A stretch of 19,770 nucleotides of DNA from Phoronis ovalis. Lineage: Eukaryota; Phoronida; Phoronidae. Under the pieces are notes generated by a model that had not been told where the DNA came from, made no database searches, and worked only from the letters and a program-made list of their open reading frames with translations. Of this stretch, positions 18,301 through 19,770 are shown in pieces. Both the position numbers and the translations under genes were made by a program. The first letter of the stretch is position 1. The number at the start of each line of letters is the position of its first letter. Location: assembly GCA_028565635.1 (NCBI GenBank), contig JAOXYB010013456.1, forward strand, positions 1 to 19,770. The letters run 5' to 3'.

Positions 18301-19028
18301 TGTAGTTCGAGACCTCAACAAACAAAACTGTTTCCAATCTGTTCCCAACTCGGTAATTTTGTTACCAAAGACAAATACCATTAAGACTAGGTAGCCTTTT
18401 AGCAAAGACAAAGTTGCTGCTATTGACACGGCCCGTAAATGATCTTTCAACATCATTTTTAGCAAATATTGGAGAAATTTGCTTTGGGACTTTTTTGGAC
18501 CTCAAAAAGCTGCCTTGACCTCTTGATGACCTCTGAATGCATAAAAAGATAGTTTTCTGAAAATTTTATGCCAGTTTGAGATTTTGATTTCAAGATAACC
18601 TTTTGACCTCATCGTCAACTCTCTTGATTTTGAGACTGTCATGTCAAATTACAAGCCTGTTGGACTAAACGTTGTGACGTACAGCGTGTTTCTTTCATAA
18701 AATTAATTGAATAGATGCTTAATAAATAAATTTCACCTTTTAATATCTAAATGTCTCCTATAGGAGCAACACTAATAAATATTGTTTTACTTAACTTTGT
18801 TAGAGCCAAACCATGTCTAGACTTGCTGCTGCTCACCGGGGAGCAGTGAGAGCCATGCAAACCTTCCTTCATTATATGCCAGAACAAGACTCAACTAAAG
18901 GTCTTCCACCAATGTCTACAGATCTTGCATTGATTATTGAACAGCTGTCATTGTGTTGTGCTCAGCTGAAGGTTGAAGGATGTGGTATGAATGATGAACT
19001 GATGAGAAATGTTATGCCAAAATTGCAG
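14892..19028 (+). CDS. KIAA0753: Protein Moonraker / OFIP (KIAA0753 orthologue), N-terminal five exons
   Basis: Centriolar satellite and centrosome protein; in vertebrates it binds OFD1 and FOPNL and supports centriole duplication and ciliogenesis. Exons 14892-15316, 16287-16423, 16752-16916, 17168-17373 and 18804-19028 join into 386 open residues. NQLQFNLEQVPATSN near the N-terminus matches human NQLQFNRNVPTHSSN. FEEEMQAAGL follows a KFAQRDMKHKK segment like human LARRDVKRRQFEEH. The strongest match is residues about 277-330: GIRSARMLYNLQQQVKDIQN then [24 protein letters not shown], nearly identical to human [38 protein letters not shown]. Human KIAA0753 has 967 residues, so roughly 60 % lies to the right. 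The start Met at 14892 is the first in the exon, but the frame is also open back to an AG at 14861. Head-to-head with the CCDC74-like gene. Confidence 0.92.
15317..16286 (+). other. Moonraker intron 1, 970 bp
   Basis: AT-rich with no recognisable element. The next two introns (16424-16751, 328 bp; 16917-17167, 251 bp) are also featureless. Confidence 0.75.
16287..16423 (+). CDS. KIAA0753: Moonraker exon 2
   Basis: Acceptor gtttatttttag; A completes Arg, then NKYIKEKMTQTPKRDDHGRP, SAILQTGPVQLYPLEGYPDN, K and a leftover G before donor gtaaca. No landmark conserved with vertebrates; supported by frame continuity and splice sites. Confidence 0.8.
16752..16916 (+). CDS. KIAA0753: Moonraker exon 3
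   Basis: Acceptor tatatag; AT completes Asp. Encodes QYPRYGNSPPTRDRNHNKLN, then a basic helix KYKDQIKYLRHKMKKYLDDI ending TTMVER plus G. Donor gtaaga. The PPT and the helical segment correspond in position to human SPPTHDP and the KELSSCIHKIEEVTKK helix. Confidence 0.86.
17168..17373 (+). CDS. KIAA0753: Moonraker exon 4, conserved SARMLY core
   Basis: Acceptor acttttag. Encodes AEVNCKQGQRRSNDEMYLDI, DEDPLRKAQRLGEQ, then GIRSARMLYNLQQQVKDIQN and HIKHTKK. Donor gtattt, phase 0. This is the diagnostic conserved coiled-coil core of the family. Confidence 0.95.
17777..18154. repeat. ~378-bp fold-back (MITE-like) element
   Basis: The outer ends pair: atgatctgataaagaccatt at 17777 with the reverse complement of the gtttgtcagatcat end at 18154. 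Pairing continues inward through the ttgtttttcaaatttt block, the ttcaaagttatga block, and AGGTCA (17972-17977) against TGACCT (17993-17998) at the centre. The whole element is thus one diverged palindrome. No ORF; no clear target duplication. Confidence 0.75.
18391..18770 (+). repeat. TGACCT-rich dispersed repeat, copy B
   Basis: Diverged second copy of the 5427-5760 repeat, same plus-strand orientation (gccttttag, gttgctgctattgac, catttttagc, tgacctcttgatgacctc, acaagcctgttggactaa, agcgtgtttc). It ends about 35 bases before the exon 5 acceptor. Confidence 0.7.
18804..19028 (+). CDS. KIAA0753: Moonraker exon 5
   Basis: Acceptor tttgttag; encodes [40 protein letters not shown], then LALIIEQLSLCCAQLKVEG and ends VMPKLQ. 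Donor gtaggg, phase 0. Matches human [19 protein letters not shown] and LIRQLSLCSVKLD. The gene continues off the right edge. Confidence 0.93.
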
Positions 19029-19770
19029 GTAGGGTATTTTTTAATACTAGTAAATAACTGCATCTTCTGTTAGTTTTCTTTCCAGGAACATAATTATGCA
19101 ATACCTGTAAATATTGTTGAAATGGTGTCTTATGTTCAAATTACTCACCCTATTTGCCATCTCTGACTATAACTGTCAAAAATTATTCTGAAACTTTGAC
19201 CATATTTTAGTCAATGATTGCACTCTGTATTGACATACCTGTCAAGGTGCAAGAATTTTTGGGAGGGAGATTTTTTTGTAAATTTTGATTGCGGAGCAGC
19301 AGCCACTCCAGGGGGCTCCTCTCGTGTTGGCGGAGTGCGAAGGATCTTCCTCAGAATTTTTTTGATTTTCTGATGCTATCTGGTGCACAGTCTGAAGGCA
19401 TCTCTCAAAAATTACTCTTACCTGTATATGTCTTAATTTTATGCCCATCACTATGTAATAGTGAAAGGGCATACAGCCGTACTGTAGTCGTCATACGTAA
19501 CCTTTTCTTTGTCTTGCTATAATGGCTTCAGCTTTCGTCAGATCATCTTCGTATTTGGTACAGGGTAAATACAGGTCAAAGCGCAGGTCTGATGTAAGTT
19601 TGACCTCGATTACTTCCAATATGGCCGATTGGCGGCCATGTTTGTACCCAAGAGTGCACCTTACTTGGTGATAAATGCGGGAAAGACGAAGCTTTGACTT
19701 GACGATTCGAAGGTGGATTCACGTAGGCCATGGGTTGGTGGACGTAATAGGCCGGGTGACATTTCAAAAT
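19029..19770 (+). other. Moonraker intron 5, right edge
   Basis: At least 742 bp. From about 19240 rightward the sequence is clearly richer in GC than the rest of the window and looks like a repeat insertion, including the 19441-19472 hairpin and an ATGGCC..GGCCAT inverted pair at about 19621-19639. Overlapping ORFs on both strands match nothing I know. Confidence 0.6.
19441..19472. repeat. 32-base hairpin
   Basis: ATGCCC, then TCACTAT-gta-ATAGTGA, then GGGCAT: thirteen base pairs with small internal asymmetry around a three-base loop. Probably a structural end or core of a non-autonomous repeat. Confidence 0.7.

Larger units (their letters stand above)
17374..18803 (+). other. Moonraker intron 4, 1430 bp, repeat-filled
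   Basis: Contains the fold-back element at 17777-18154 and copy B of the TGACCT-rich repeat at 18391-18770, which together occupy about half of it. Overlapping short ORFs on both strands at 17378-17687 are not genes. Confidence 0.8.

Overview
This is a metazoan nuclear genomic window. It is AT-rich and carries three multi-exon, intron-rich genes separated and interrupted by repeat-derived sequence. There is no sign of prokaryotic, viral or organellar organisation. The identities come from reading spliced exons against protein families I recognise: RFC2 (plus strand, 3' part), a CCDC74-family coiled-coil gene (minus strand) and KIAA0753/Moonraker/OFIP (plus strand, 5' part). Having two centrosome/cilium-type genes of animal character, with AT-rich introns of a few hundred bases to about 1.4 kb, suggests an invertebrate animal. 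I cannot name the phylum from sequence alone.

Layout. 1-3414 holds six exons of RFC2, a clamp-loader ATPase subunit; the exon encoding roughly the first 35 residues lies off the left edge. RFC2 ends tail-to-tail with the CCDC74 gene, whose main stop codon is at 4376-4378. That gene runs leftward from about 10.6 kb. It has seven coding exons giving an inferred 403-residue product, plus one extra frame-compatible exon (6570-6678) that would give a shorter 280-residue product with a different C-terminus. From 10.66 to 14.89 kb is a spacer of about 4.2 kb between the head-to-head CCDC74 and Moonraker genes. It contains a YY1/ETS-like motif cluster near 11.78 kb and two adjacent inverted-repeat elements (12.1-12.95 kb). 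From 14.89 kb to the right edge are five exons (386 residues) of the N-terminal part of Moonraker; the rest lies beyond the window.

Repeats. A TGACCT-rich dispersed repeat occurs in an intron of the CCDC74 gene and again in Moonraker intron 4. Next to the second copy is a ~380 bp fold-back element. A ~243 bp tandem duplication lies in the CCDC74 intron, and the last Moonraker intron carries a strong 32-bp hairpin within repeat-like sequence.

RFC2 is a constitutive DNA-replication gene. The CCDC74 and Moonraker products belong to families linked to the mitotic spindle and to centriolar satellites/cilia, so their head-to-head arrangement could reflect co-expression, but that is inference. I see no bacterial-style operon, CRISPR array or new enzymatic system. 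The most useful leads are the alternative 3' end of the CCDC74 gene, the divergent spacer and the fold-back elements.
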